A stretch of DNA of 64,000 nucleotides from Carallia brachiata. Lineage: Eukaryota; Streptophyta; Magnoliopsida; Malpighiales; Rhizophoraceae. Positions 11,642-25,344 of the stretch are shown piece after piece. The DNA lies in assembly GCA_021464245.1 (NCBI GenBank), contig JADCRB010000035.1, positions 1,488,229-1,552,228 of the forward strand, given 5' to 3'. The first letter of the stretch is position 1; every line of letters starts with the position of its first letter. The notes under the pieces were generated by a model. It saw nothing but the letters and a program-made list of their open reading frames with translations. It searched no databases and was not told the DNA's origin. The position numbers and the translations under genes are program-made.

Positions 11642-11642
11642 N
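11642..11642. other. Single-N gap, monomer phase break
   Basis: The sequence passes from about base 85 of one monomer (AGATGAAATG) directly to about base 195 of another (ACTTATTTGC). It also marks the switch from subfamily I to II, so the N is best read as a contig join of unknown length. Confidence 0.9.
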
Positions 11643-12209
11643 ACTTATTTGCTTGAAATGAAGTGATTTAGACTCTTTATTCATGCCACAAATGATTTTA
11701 TGTAAATACTAAACGCAAATTATGATTAATTACACACTTATTAGATGGAATTTAATGCTTTTAACTCCCCAAAATGCGTTGATGAAAAATGCTTTTCCAT
11801 TGAAATTAAATGTTTTTTATAAGCATTGATGCTTCATTTAAGTGTAATGGGTTATATAAGCCATTAAAATGAAGGAGGAAAATCACTTATTTATATTGAA
11901 ATGAAGTGATTTAGACTCTTTATTCAGGCCACAGATGTTTTATGCAACTAATAAACACAAATTATGATTAATTGCACAATTTATTAGATGTAATTTAATA
12001 CATTAACTCCCCAAAAGGTGTTGAAAATGTTTTTTTCCATTGAATTGAGGTTTTTATAAGCATTAATTGCTTTCTTTAAGTGTAATTTGGGTTAAATAAG
12101 CCATTAAATGAAAGTAAGATATCTCTTATTTGCTTGAAATGAAAAAGTGATTTAGACTCTTTATTCATCCCACAAATAGTTTTATGCAACTAATAAATGC
12201 AAATCATGA
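11643..12209. repeat. Divergent monomer fragment between two gaps
   Basis: About 2.4 monomers (starts 11684 and about 11922) with variants not typical of either main block: AAATTATGATTAATTAC, AATGCGTTGATG, AGCATTGATGC and GTGTAATGGG. CCATTG links it to subfamily II, while AGATGGAATTTAATGC resembles subfamily I type C. Confidence 0.75.
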
Positions 12210-12210
12210 N
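12210..12210. other. Single-N gap, monomer phase break
   Basis: ATCATGA before the N belongs near base 50 of a monomer, and AAGCATTAATGC after it belongs near base 140. About 90 bp or an unknown number of monomers are missing. Confidence 0.9.
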
Positions 12211-12313
12211 AAGCATTAATGCTTATTAAAGTGAAATTTGGGTTAAATAAGCCATTAAAATGAAAGAAAATCAACTTATTTCATGAAATGAAGTGATTTA
12301 GACTTTTATATTT

Positions 12314-13937
12314 CATGCCACAAATGGTTTTATGCAAGTAATAAACACAAATCATGATCAATAGCACACGTTTATTAGATGTAATTTAATGCATTTAACT
12401 CCCCAAAAGTGTTAAAAATGATTTTTCCATTGAAATGTAAAGGTTTTTATAAGCATTAATGTTTCATTTAAGTGTAATGGGTTAAATAAGCCATTAAAAT
12501 GAAAAAAATCACTTATTTGCTTGAATGAAGTGATTTAGACTCTTTTGTTCATGCCAAATGGTTTTATGCAAGTATAAACACAAATCATGATCAATTGCAC
12601 ATTATTAGATGTAATTTGATGCATTTAACTCCCCAAAAGGTGTTAAAAATGATTTTTCCATTGAAATTAAAGGTTTTTATAAGCATTAATGTTTCATTTA
12701 AGTGTAATTTGGGTTAAATAAGCCATTAAAATGAAAAAAAATCACTTATTTGCTTGAAATGAAGTGATTTAGACTCTTTATTCATGCCAAAATGGTTTTA
12801 TGCAAGTAATAAACACAAATCATGATCAATTGCACATTTATTAGATGTAATTTAATGCATTTAACTCCCCAAAAGGTGTTAAAAATGATTTTTCACATTG
12901 AAATTAAAGGTTTTTATAAGCATTAATGTTTCATTTAAGTGTAATTTGGGTTAAATAAGCCATTAAAATGAAAAAAAATCACTTATTGCTTGAATGAAGT
13001 GATTTAGACTTTTATTCATACCACAAATGGTTTTATGCAAGTAATAACACAAATCATGATCAATTGCACATATTAGATGTAATTAATGCATTTAACTCCC
13101 CAAAAGTGTTAAAAGGTTTTTCATTAAATTAATGGTTTTTATAAGCATTAATGTTATTAAGTGTAAATTTGGTTAAATAAGCCATTAAAATGAAAAAAAA
13201 TCACTTATTTGCATGAAATGATGTGATTTAGACTTTTTATTCATGCCACAAATGGTTTTATGCAAGTAATAAACACAAATCATGATCAATGCACACTTTA
13301 TTAGATGTAATTTAATGCATTTAACCCAAAAGGTGTTAAAAATGATTTTTCCATTGAAATTAAAGGTTTTATAAGCATTAATGTTTCATTTAAGTGTAAT
13401 TTGGGTTAAATAAGCCATTAAAATGAAAAAAAATCACTTATTTGCTTGAAATGAAGTGATTTAGACTCTTTATTCATGCCACAAATGGTTTTATGCAAGT
13501 AATAAACACAAATCATGATCAATTGCACATTTATTAGATGTAATTGATGCATTTAACTCCCCAAAAGGTGTTAAAAATGATTTTTCCATTGAAATTAAAG
13601 GTTTTTTAAGCATTAATGTTTCATTTAAGTGTAATTTGGGTTAAATAACCATTAAATGAAAAAAAATCACTTATTTGCTTCAAATGAAGTGATTTAGACT
13701 CTTTATTCATGCCACAAATGGTTTTATGCAAGTAATAAACACAATCATGATCAATTGCACATTTATTAGATGTAATTTAATGCATTTAACTCCCCAAAAG
13801 GTTAAAAATGATTTTATTGAAATTAAAGGTTTTTATAAGCATTAATGTTTCATTTAAGTGTAATTTGGGTTAAATAAGCCATTAAAATGAAAAAAATCAC
13901 TTATTTGCTTGAAATGAAGTGATTTAGATTGTTTATT
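12314..13937. repeat. Homogeneous run of seven f-type monomers
   Basis: Monomers at 12314, 12550, 12783, 13018, 13242, 13475 and 13708 all carry GCAAGTAATAAACAC, AGATGTAATT, AAAAATGATTTTTCC and AAGCATTAATGTTTC. Seven monomers of one type in a row contrast with the alternating order elsewhere and indicate local monomer-level amplification. Many one-base losses are present. Confidence 0.8.
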
Positions 13938-16900
13938 CATACCACAAATGGTTTTATGCAACTAATAAACGCAAATCATGATCAATTGCAGCTAATAAAT
14001 GCAAATCATGATCAATTGCACACTTATTAGACGGAATTTAATGCATTTAACTCCCCAAAAGGTATTCAAAATGCTTTTTGCATTAAAATTAATGGTTTTT
14101 GTAAGCATTAATGCTTAATTAAAGTGAATTTGGGTTAAATAAGCCATTAAAAATGAAAGAAAATCACTTATTTACATGAAATGATGTGATTTAGACTTTT
14201 TATTCGTGCCACAAATGGTTTTTATGCAAGTAATAAACACAAATCATGATCAATTGCAAGTAATAAAATCAAATCATGATCAATTGCACACTTATTAGAC
14301 GAATTTAATGCATTTAACTCCCCAAAAGGTGTTCAAAATGCTTTTTGTATTGAAATTAATGGTTTTTTAAGCATTAATGCTTATTAAGTGAAATTGGGTT
14401 AAATAAGCCATTAAAATGAAAAAATCACTTATTTGCATGAAATGATAGATTAGACTTTTTATTCATGCCACAAATGGTTTTATGCAAGTAATAAACACAA
14501 ATCATGATCAATTGCACATTTATTAGATGTAATTTAATGCATTTAACTCCCCAAAAGTGTTAAAAATGATTTTTCCATTGAAATTAAAGGTTTTTATAAG
14601 CATTAATGTTTCATTTAAGTGTAATTTGGGTTAAATAAGCCATTAAAATGAAAAAAAATCACTTATTTGCTTGAAATGAAGTGATTTAGATTGTTATTCA
14701 TACCACAAATGGGTTTTATGCAACTAATAAACGCAAATCATGATCAATTGCAGCTAATAAATGCAAATCATGATCAATTGCACCTTATTAGACGGAATTT
14801 AATGCATTTAACTCCCCAAAAGGTATTCAAAATGCTTTTTGCATTAAAATTAATGGTTTTTGTAAGCATTAATGCTTAATTAAAGTGAAATTTGGGTTAA
14901 ATAAGCCATTAAAATGAAAGAAAATCACTTATTTCATGAAATGAAGTGATTTAGATTTTTATTCATACCAAATGGTTTTATGCAAGTAATAAACGCAAAT
15001 CAATGATCAATTTCAGTAATAAACGCAAATCTGATCATGCACACTTATTAGACGAATTTAATGCATTTAACTCCCCAAAAGGTGTTCAAAATGCTTTTTC
15101 ATTGAAATTAATGGTTTTGTAAGCATTAATGCTTATTAAAGTGAAATTTGGGTTAAATAAGCCATTAAAATGAAAGAAAATCACTTATTTACATGAAATG
15201 AAGATTTAGACTCTTATTCATGCCACAAATGGTTTTATGCGACTAACAAACGAAAATCATGATAATTACAACTAATAAGCAAATCAGATCAATTGCACAC
15301 TTATTAGATGGAATTTAATGCATTTAACTCCCCAAAAGGTTTAAAAATGCTTTTCCATGAAATTAATGTTTTTGTAAGCATTAATGCTTAATTAAGTGAA
15401 TTTGGGTTAAATAAGCCATTAAAATGAAAGAAAATCACTTATTTGCACGAAATGAAGTGATTAGACTCTTTATTCATGCCACAAATGGTTTATGCAACTA
15501 ATAAAACACAAATCATGATCAATTGCACACATTAGATGTAATTTAATGCATTTAACTCCCAAAAGTGTTAAAATGCTTTTCCATTGAAATTAAAGGTTTT
15601 ATAACATTAATGCTTCATTTAAGTGTAATTTGGGTTAAATAAGCCATTAAAATGAAAAAACAAATCACTTATTCGCTTGAAATGAAGTGATTTAGACTCT
15701 TTATTCATGCCACAAATGGTTTTATGCAACTAATAAACGCAAATCATTATCAATCGCACACTTATTATATGAATTTAATGCATTTAACTCCCCAAAAGGT
15801 GTTAAAATGCTTTTTCATTGAAATTAAAGGTTTTATAAGCATTAATGCTTCATTTAAGTGTAATTTGGGTTAAATAAGCCATTAAAATGAAAAAAATCAC
15901 TTCTTTGCTTGCAATGAAGTGATTTAGACTCTTTATTCATGCCACAAATGGTTTTATGCAATTAATAATGCAAATCATGATCAATTGCAACTATAAACGC
16001 AAATCATGATCAATTGCACACTTATTAGACGGAATTTAATGCATTTAACTCCCCAAAAGGTGTTCAAAATGCTTTTGCATTAAATTAATGGTTTTTTGTA
16101 AGCATAATGCTTAATTAAAGTGAATTTGGTTAAATAAGCCATTAAAATGAAAGAAAATCACTTATTTGCATGAAATGATGATTAGACTTTTATTCATGCC
16201 ACAAATGGTTTTATGCAAGTAATAAACACAAATCATGATCAATTGCACTTATTAGATGTAATTTATGCATTTAACTCCCCAAAAAGTGTTAAAATGATTT
16301 TTCCATTGAAATTAAAGGTTTTTATAAGCATTAATGTTTCATTTAAGTGTAATTTGGGTTAATAAGCCATATTAAATGAAAAAATCACTTTTGCTTCAAA
16401 TGAAGTGATTTAGACTCTTTATTCATGCCACAAATGGTTTTATGCAAGTAATAAACACAAATCATGATCAATTGCACACTTATTAGATGTAATTTAATGC
16501 ATTTAATCCCCAAAAGGTTAAAAATGATTTTTCCATTGAAATTAAAGGTTTTTATAAGCATTAATGTTTCATTTAAGTGTAATTTGGGTTAAATAAGCCA
16601 TTAAAATGAAAAAAAATCACTTATTTGCTTGAAATGAAGTGATTTAGACTTTTTCCACCACAAATGGTTTTATGCAGACTAATAAACAAAATCATGATCA
16701 ATTGCACACTTATTAGGAATTTAATGCATTTAACTCCCCAAAAGGTGTTAAAATGCTTTTTCATTGAAATTAAGGTTTTTGTAAGCATTAATGCTTCATT
16801 AAAGTGTGAAATTTGGGTTAAATAAGCCATTAAATGAAGAAAATCACTTATTTGCTTGAAATGAAGTGATTTAGACTTTTATTCATGCCACAAATGGTTT

Positions 16901-18091
16901 TATGCAAGTAATAAACACAATCATTATTGCACTTATTAGATGTAATTTAATGCATTTAACTCCCCAAAAGGTGTTAAAAATGATTTTTCCATTGAAATTA
17001 AAGGTTTTTATAAGCATTAATGTTTCATTTAAGTGTAATTTGGGTTAAATAAGCCATTAAAATGAAAAAAAATCACTTATTTGCTTGAAATGAAGTGATT
17101 TAGACTGTTTATTCATGCCACAAATGGTTTTATGCAACTAATAAACGCAAATCATGATCAATTGCAGCTAATAAACGCAAATCATGATCAATTGCACACT
17201 TATTAGACGGAATTTAATGCATTTAACTCCCCAAAAGGTATTCAAAATGCTTTTTGCATTGAAATTAATGGTTTTTGTAAGCATTAATGCTTAATTAAAG
17301 TGAAATTTGGGTTAAATAAGCCATTAAAATGAAAAGAAAATCACTTATTTGCATGAAATGATGTGATTTAGACTTTTTATTCATGCCACAAATGGTTTTA
17401 TGCAAGTAATAAACACAAATCATGATCAATTGCACACTTATTAGATGTAATTTAATGCATTTAACTCCCCAAAAGGTGTTAAAAATGATTTTTCCATTGA
17501 AATTAAAGGTTTTTATAAGCATTAATGTTTCATTTAAGTGTAATTTGGGTTAAATAAGCCATTAAAATGAAAAAAAATCACTTATTTGCTTGAAATGAAG
17601 TGATTTAGACTCTTTATTCATGCCACAAATGGTTTTATGCAAGTAATAAACACAAATCATGATCAATTGCACATTTATTAGATGTAATTTGATGCATTTA
17701 ACTCCCCAAAAGGTGTTAAAAATGATTTTTCCATTGAAATTAAAGGTTTTTATAAGCATTAATGTTTCATTTAAGTGTAATTTGGGTTAAATAAGCCATT
17801 AAAATGAAAAAAATCACTTATTTGCTTGAAATGAAGTGATTTAGACTCTTTATTCATGCCACAAATGGTTTTATGCAAGTAATAAACACAAATCATGATC
17901 AATTGCACATTTATTAGATGTAATTTAATGCATTTAACTCCCCAAAAGGTGTTAAAAATGATTTTTCCATTGAAATTAAAGGTTTTTATAAGCATTAATG
18001 TTTCATTTAAGTGTAATTTGGGTTAAATAAGCCATTAAAATGAAAAAAAATCACTTATTTGCTTGAAATGAAGTGATTTAGATTGTTTATT
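13938..18091. repeat. 17-monomer HOR, about 4.15 kb, copy 1
   Basis: Monomer starts: 13938, 14205, 14464, 14699, 14964, 15219, 15475, 15706, 15938, 16195, 16424, 16655, 16884, 17114, 17382, 17619 and 17855. It opens with a long g-type monomer (ATTGCAGCTAATAAATGC) and a long monomer with AAGTAATAAAATC. Both recur 4154 bp later, as do the b (TTTCA-TAATAAACGC), c (GCGACTAA), d, a' and e types in order. Confidence 0.75.
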
Positions 18092-20621
18092 CATACCACA
18101 AATGGTTTTATGCAACTAATAAACGCAAATCATGATCAATTGCAGCTAATAAATGCAAATCATGATCAATTGCACACTTATTAGACGGAATTTAATGCAT
18201 TTAACTCCCCAAAAGGTATTCAAAATGCTTTTTGCATTAAAATTAATGGTTTTTGTAAGCATTAATGCTTAATTAAAGTGAAATTTGGGTTAAATAAGCC
18301 ATTAAAATGAAAGAAAATCACTTATTTACATGAAATGATGTGATTTAGACTTTTTATTCATGCCACAAATGGTTTTATGCAAGTAATAAACACAAATCAT
18401 GATCAATTGCAAGTAATAAAATCAAATCATGATCAATTGCACACTTATTAGACGGAATTTAATGCATTTAACTCCCCAAAAGGTGTTCAAAATGCTTTTT
18501 GTATTGAAATTAATGGTTTTTGTAAGCATTAATGCTTAATTAAAGTGAAATTTGGGTTAAATAAGCCATTAAAATGAAAGAAAATCACTTATTTGCATGA
18601 AATGATATGATTTAGACTTTTTATTCATGCCACAAATGGTTTTATGCAAGTAATAAACACAAATCATGATCAATAGCACATTTATTAGATGTAATTTAAT
18701 GCATTTAACTCCCCAAAAAGTGTTAAAAATGATTTTTCCATTGAAATTAAAGGTTTTTATAAGCATTAATGTTTCATTTAAGTGTAATTTGGGTTAAATA
18801 AGCCATTAAAATGAAAAAAAATCACTTATTTGCTTGAAATGAAGTGATTTAGATTTTATTCATACCACAAATGGTTTTATGCAACTAATAAACGCAAATC
18901 ATGATCAATTGCAGCTAATAAATGCAATCATGATCAATTGCACTTATTAGACGGAATTTAATGCATTTAACTCCCCAAAAGGTTTCAAAATGCTTTTTGC
19001 ATTAAATTAATGGTTTTTAAGCATTAATGCTTAATTAAAGTGAAATTTGGGTTAAATAAGCCATTTAAAAAAGAAAAAAAATCACTTATTTGCATGAAAT
19101 GAAGTGATTTAGATTTTATTCATGCCACAAATGGTTTTATGCAAGTAATAAACGCAAATCATGATCAATTCAAGTAATAAACGCAAATCATGATCAATTG
19201 CACACTTATTAGACGAAATTTAATGCATTTAACTCCCCAAAAGGTGTTCAAAATGCTTTTTGCATTGAAATTAATGGTTTTTGTAAGCATTAATGCTTAA
19301 TTAAAGTGAAATTTGGGTTAAATAAGCCATTAAAATGAAAGAAAATCACTTATTTACATGAAATAAAGTAATTTAGACTCTTTATTCATGCCACAAATGG
19401 TTTTATGCGACTAAAAACGCAAATCATGATTAATTGCAACTAATAAATGCAAATCATGATCAATTGCACACTTATTAGATGTAATTTAATGCATTTAACT
19501 CCCCAAAAGGTTTTAAAAATGCTTTTTCCATTGAAATTAAAGTTTTTATAAGCATTAATACTTCATTTAAGTGTAATTTGGGTTAAATATGCCGTTAAAA
19601 TGAAAGAAAATCACTTATTTGCACGAAATGAAGTGATTTAAACTCTTTATTCATGCCACAAATGATATTATGCAACTAATAAACACAAATTATGATCAAT
19701 TGCACATATTAGATGTAATTTAATGCATTTAACTCCCCAAAAGGTGTTAAACATGCTTTTTCCATTGAAATTAAAGGTTTTATAACAATTAATGCTTCAT
19801 TTAAGTGTAATTTGGGTTAAATAAGCCATTAAAATGAAAACAAATCACTTATTCGCTTGAAATGAAGTGATTTAGACTCTTTATTCATGCCACAAATGGT
19901 TTTATGCAACTAATAAACGCAAATCATTATCAATCGCACTCTTATTATATAGAATTTAATGCATTTAACTCCCCAAAAGGTTGTTGAAAATGCTTTTTCC
20001 ATTGAAATTAAAGGTTTTTATAAGCATTAATACTTCATTTAAGTGTAATTTGGGTTAAATAAGCCGTTAAAATGAAAGAAAATCACTTCTTTGCTTGCAA
20101 TGAAGTGATTTAGACTCTTTATTCATGCCACAAATGGTTTTATGCAATTAATAAATGCAAATCATGATCAATTGCAACTAATAAACGCAAATCATGATCA
20201 ATTGCACACTTATTAGACGGAATTTAATGCATTTAACTCCCCAAAAGGTGTTCAAAATGCTTTTTGCATTAAAATTAATGGTTTTTGTAAGCATTAATGC
20301 TTAATTAAAGTGAAATTTGGGTTAAATAAGCCATTAAAATGAAAGAAAATCACTTATTTGCATGAAATGATGCGAGTTAGACTTTTTATTCATGCCACAA
20401 ATGGTTTTATGCAAGTAATAAACACAAATCATGATCAATTGCACACTTATTAGATGTAATTTAATGCATTTAACTCCCCAAAAGGTGTTAAAAATGATTT
20501 TTCCATTGAAATTAAAGGTTTTATAAGCATTAATGTTTTATTTAAGTGTAATTTGGGTTAAATAAGCCATTAAATGAAAAAAAATCACTTATTTGCTTGA
20601 AATGAAGTGATTTAGACTGTT
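18092..20621. repeat. 17-monomer HOR, partial copy 2
   Basis: Monomer starts: 18092, 18359, 18626, 18861, 19121, 19387, 19652, 19886, 20124 and 20391, matching the first ten of copy 1 in order with offsets of 4154-4196 bp. It ends at the N at 20622 within an f-type monomer. Confidence 0.75.
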
Positions 20622-20622
20622 N
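20622..20622. other. Single-N gap
   Basis: TTTAGACTGTT before the N is the end of an f monomer; AAATGAAAGAAAATC after it is the 3' part of a b-type monomer. The phase breaks here, so the join is not a natural monomer junction. Confidence 0.9.
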
Positions 20623-21410
20623 AAATGAAAGAAAATCACTTATTACATGAATGAAGTGATTTACACTCTTTTTCATGCCATAAATGGTTTTAATACAACT
20701 AAATAACGCAAATCATGATTAATTGCAACTAATAAATGCAAATCATGATCAATTGCACACGTATTGGATGTAATTGAATGCATTACTCCCCAAAGGTTTT
20801 AAAAAATGCTTTTTCCATTGAAATTAAAGTTTTTTATAAGCATTAAACTTCATTTAATTGTAATTTGGGTTAAATATGCCGTTAAAAAAGAAAGAAAAAT
20901 CACTTTTTGCACGAAATGAAGTATTTAACTCTTTATTCATGCCACAAATGATATTATTAGCAACTAATAAAACACAAATTATGATCAATTGCACACATAT
21001 TAGATGTAATTTAATGCATTTAACTCCTCAAAAGGTGTTAAACATGCTTTTTCCATTGAAATTAAAGGTTTTATAACAATAATGCTTCATTTAAGTGTAA
21101 TTTTTGGTTAATAAGCCATTAAATGAAAAAAAATCACTTATTCGCTTGAAATGAAGTGATTTAGACTCTTTATTCATGCCACAAATGGTTTTATGCAACT
21201 AATAAACGCAAATCATTATCAATCGCACACTATTATATAGAATTTAATGCATTTAACTCCCCAAAAGTGTTGAAAAATGCTTTTTCCATTGAAATTAAAG
21301 GTTTTTATAAGCATTAATACTTCATTTAAGTGTAATTTGGGTTAAATAAGCCGTTAAAATGAAAGAAAATCACTTCTTTGCTTGCAATGAAGTGATTTAG
21401 ACTCTTTATT
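20623..21410. repeat. Partial HOR (end of b, then c d a')
   Basis: After the tail of b come c (20674, CATGCCATAAATGG, with the 30-bp duplication), d (about 20938, AAATGATATTA) and a' (about 21174, CATTATCAATCGC), leading into e at 21411. These are the last monomers of a unit whose start is lost in the gap. Confidence 0.8.
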
Positions 21411-23368
21411 CATGCCACAAATGGTTTTATGCAACTAAAAAGCAAATCATGATCAATTGCAACTAATAAACGCAAATCATGATCAATTGCAACTTATTAG
21501 ACGGAATTTAATGCCTTTAACTCCCCAAAAGGTGTTCAAAATGCTTTTTGCATTGAAATTAATGGTTTTTTGTAAGCATTAATGCTTAATTAAAGTGCAT
21601 TTGGGTTAAATAAGCCATTAAAATGAAAGAAAATCACTTATTTGCATGAATGATGTGAGTTAGACTTTTTATTCATGCCACAAATGGTTTTATGCAAGTA
21701 AAACACAAATCATGATCAATTGCACACTTATTAGATGTAATTTAATGCATTTAACCCCAAAAGGTGTTAAAAATGATTTGTTCCATTGAATTAAAGGTTT
21801 TTATATAAGCATTAATGTTTCATTTAAGTGTAATTTGGGTTAAAAAGCCATTAAATGAAAAAAATCACTTATTTGCTTGAAATGAAGTGATTTAGACTGT
21901 TTATTCATACCACAAATGGTTTATGCAGCTAATAAATGCAAATCATGATCAATTGCACACTTATTAGACGGAATTTAATGCATTTAACTCCCCAAAAGGT
22001 GTTAAAAATGCTTTTTACATTGAAATTAATGATTTTTGTACGCATTAATGCTTAATTAAAGTGAAATTTGGGTTAAATAAGCCATTAAAATGAAAGCACC
22101 TTATTGCATGAAATGAAGTGATTCGACTTTTTATTCATGCCACAAATGGTTTATGCAAGTAATAAACACAAATCATGATCAATTGCACATTATTAGATGT
22201 AATTTAATGCATTTAACTCCCCAAAAGGTGTTAAAAATGATTTTTCCATTGAAATTAAAGGTTTTTATAAGCATTAATGTTTCATTTAAGTGTAATTTGG
22301 GTTAAATAAGCCATTAAAATGAAAAAAAAATCACTTATTTGCTTGAAATGAAGTGATTTAGACTCTTTATTCATGCCACAAATGGTTTTATGCAAGTAAA
22401 ACGCAAATCATGATCAATTTCAAGTAATAAACGCAAATCATGATCAATTGCACATTATTAGACGGAATTTAATGCTTTTAACTCCCCAAAAGGTGTTCAA
22501 AATGCTTTTTGCATTGAAATTAATGGTTTTTTGTAAGCATTAATGCTTAATTAAAGTGAAATTTGGGTTAAATAAGCCATTAAAATGAAAGAAAATCACT
22601 TATTTAGATGAAATGAAGTGATTTAGACTCTTTATTCATGCCACAAATGGTTTTATACACTAATAAACGCAAATCATGATTAATTGCAACTAATAAATGC
22701 AAATCATGATCAATTGCACACTTATTAGATGTAATTTAATGCATTTAACTCCCCAAAAGGTTTTAAAAATGCTTTTTCCATTGAAATTAAAGTTTTTTAT
22801 AAGCATAATACTTCATTTAAGTGAATTTGGGTTAAATATGCCGTTAAAATGAAAGAAATCACTTATTGCACGAAATGAAGTGATTTAAACTCTTTATTCA
22901 TGCCACAAATGATATTATGCAACTAATAAACACAAATTATGATCAATTGGACACATATTAGATGTAATTTAATGCATTAACTCCCCAAAAGGTGTTAAAC
23001 ATGCTTTTTCCATTGAAATTAAAGGTTTTATAACATAATGCTTCATTTAAGTGTAATTTGGGTTAAATAAGCCATTAAAATGAAAACAAATCACTTATTC
23101 GCTTGAAATGAAGTGATTTAGACTCTTTATTCATGCCACAAATGGTTTTATATGCAAATAAAAACGCAAATCATTATCAATCGCACTCTTATTATATAGA
23201 ATTAATGCATTTAACTCCCCAAAAGTTGTTGAAAATGCTTTTTCCATTGAAATTAAAGGTTTTTATAAGCATTAATACTTCATTTAAGTGTATTTGGGTT
23301 AAATAAGCCGTTAAAATGAAGAAAACATCACTTCTTTGCTTGCAATGAAGTGATTTAGACTCTTTATT
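21411..23368. repeat. 8-monomer HOR (e f g f2 b c d a'), 1958 bp
   Basis: Monomer starts: e 21411, f 21674, g 21906, f2 22136, b about 22372, c about 22637, d about 22908, a' about 23135. e is recognised by TGTGAGTTAG at its 3' end and a' by CTTCTTTGCTTGCAATG. Confidence 0.85.
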
Positions 23369-25344
23369 CATGCCACAAATGGTTTTATGCAATTATAAAT
23401 GCAAATCATGATCAATTGCAACTAATAAACGCAAATCATGATCAATTGCACACTTATTAGACGGAATTTAATGCATTCAACTCCCCAAAAGGTGTTCAAA
23501 ATGCTTTTTGCATTGAAATTAATGGTTTTTGTAAGCGTTATGCTTAATTAAAGTGAAATTTGGGTTAAATAAGCCATTAAAATGAAAGAAAATCACTTAT
23601 TTGCATGAAATGATGCGAGTTAGACTTTTTATTCATGCCACCAAATGGTTTTATGCAAGTAATAAACACAAATCATGATCAATTGCACCTTATTAGATGT
23701 AATTTAATGCATTTAACTCCCCAAAAGGTGTTAAAAATGATTTTTCCATTGAAATTAAAGGTTTTTATAAGCATTAATGTTCATTTAAGTGTAATTTGGG
23801 TTAAAAAGCCATTAAATGAAAAAAAATCACTTATTTGCTTGAAATGAAGTAATTAGACTGTTTATTCATACCACAAATGGTTTTATGCAGCTAATAAATG
23901 CAAATCATGATAATTGCAACATGTATTAGACGGAATTTAATCATTTAACATCCCCAAAGGTGTTAAAAAATGCTTTTTACATTGAAATTAATGATTTTTG
24001 TAAGCATTAATGCTTAATTAAGTGAAATTTGGGTTAAATAAGCCATTAAAATGAAAGAAAATCACTTATTTGCATGAAATGAAGTGATTTAGACTTTTTA
24101 TTCATGCCACAAATGGTTTTTGCAAGTAATAAACACAAATCATGATCATTGCAACCTTATTAGATGGTAATTTAATGCATTTAACTCCCCAAAAGGTGTT
24201 AAAAATGATTTTTCCATTGAAATTAAAGGTTTTTATAAGCATTAATGTTTCATTGAAGTGTAATTTGGGTTAAATAAGCCATTAAAATGAAAAAAAATCA
24301 TTATTTGCTTGAAATTAAGTGATTAGACTCTTTATTCATGCCACAAATGGTTTAATATGCAAGTAATAAACGAAATCATGATCAATTTCAGTAATAAACG
24401 CAAATCATGATCAATTGCAGCACACTTATTAGACGGAATTAATGCATTTAACTCCCCAAAAGGTGTTCAAAATGCTTTTTGGCATTGAAATTAATGGTTT
24501 TTGTAAGCATTAATGCTTAATTAAAGTGAAATTTGGGTTAAATAAGCCATTAAATGAAAGAAAATCACTTATTTACATGAAATGAAGTGATTTAGATTCT
24601 TTATTCATGCCACAAATGGTTTTATTATTGCGACTAATACGCAAATCATGATTAATTGCAACTAATAAATGCAAATCATGATCAATTGCACACTTATTAG
24701 ATGTAATTGAATGCATTTAACTCCCCAAAAGGTTTTAAAAATGCTTTTTTCCATTGAATTAAAGTTTTTTTATAAGCATTAATACTTCATTTAAGTGTAA
24801 TTTTGGGTTAAATATGCCGTTAAAATGAAAGAAAATCACTTATTTGCACGAAATGAAGTGATTTAAACTCTTTATTCATGCCACAAATGATATTAGCAAC
24901 TAATAAACACAAATTATGATCAATTGCACACATATTAGATGTAATTAATGCATTTAAACTCCCCAAAAGGTGTTAAACAATGCTTTTTCCATTGAAATTA
25001 AAGGTTTTATAACAAAATGCTTCATTAAGTGTAATTTGGGTTAAATAAGCCATTAAAATGAAAACAATCACTTATTCGCTTGAAAGAAGTGATTTAGACT
25101 CTTATTCATGCCACAAATGGTTTTATATGCAACTAATAAACGCAAATCATTATCAATCGCACTCTATTAATGATAGAATTTAATGCATTTAACTCCCCAA
25201 AAGTTGTTGAAATGGCTTTTTCCATTGAAATTAAAGGTTTTATAAGCATTAATACTTCATTTAAGTGTAATTTGGGTTAAATAAGCCGTTAAAATGAAAG
25301 AAAAATCACTCTTTGCTTGCAATGAAGTGATTAGACTTTTATTT
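23369..25344. repeat. 8-monomer HOR, 1976 bp
   Basis: Same order as the preceding unit, from e at 23369 (GATGCGAGTTAG) to a' ending before 25345. It contains many one-base insertions and deletions, for example near 24345, 24630 and 25370. Confidence 0.85.
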
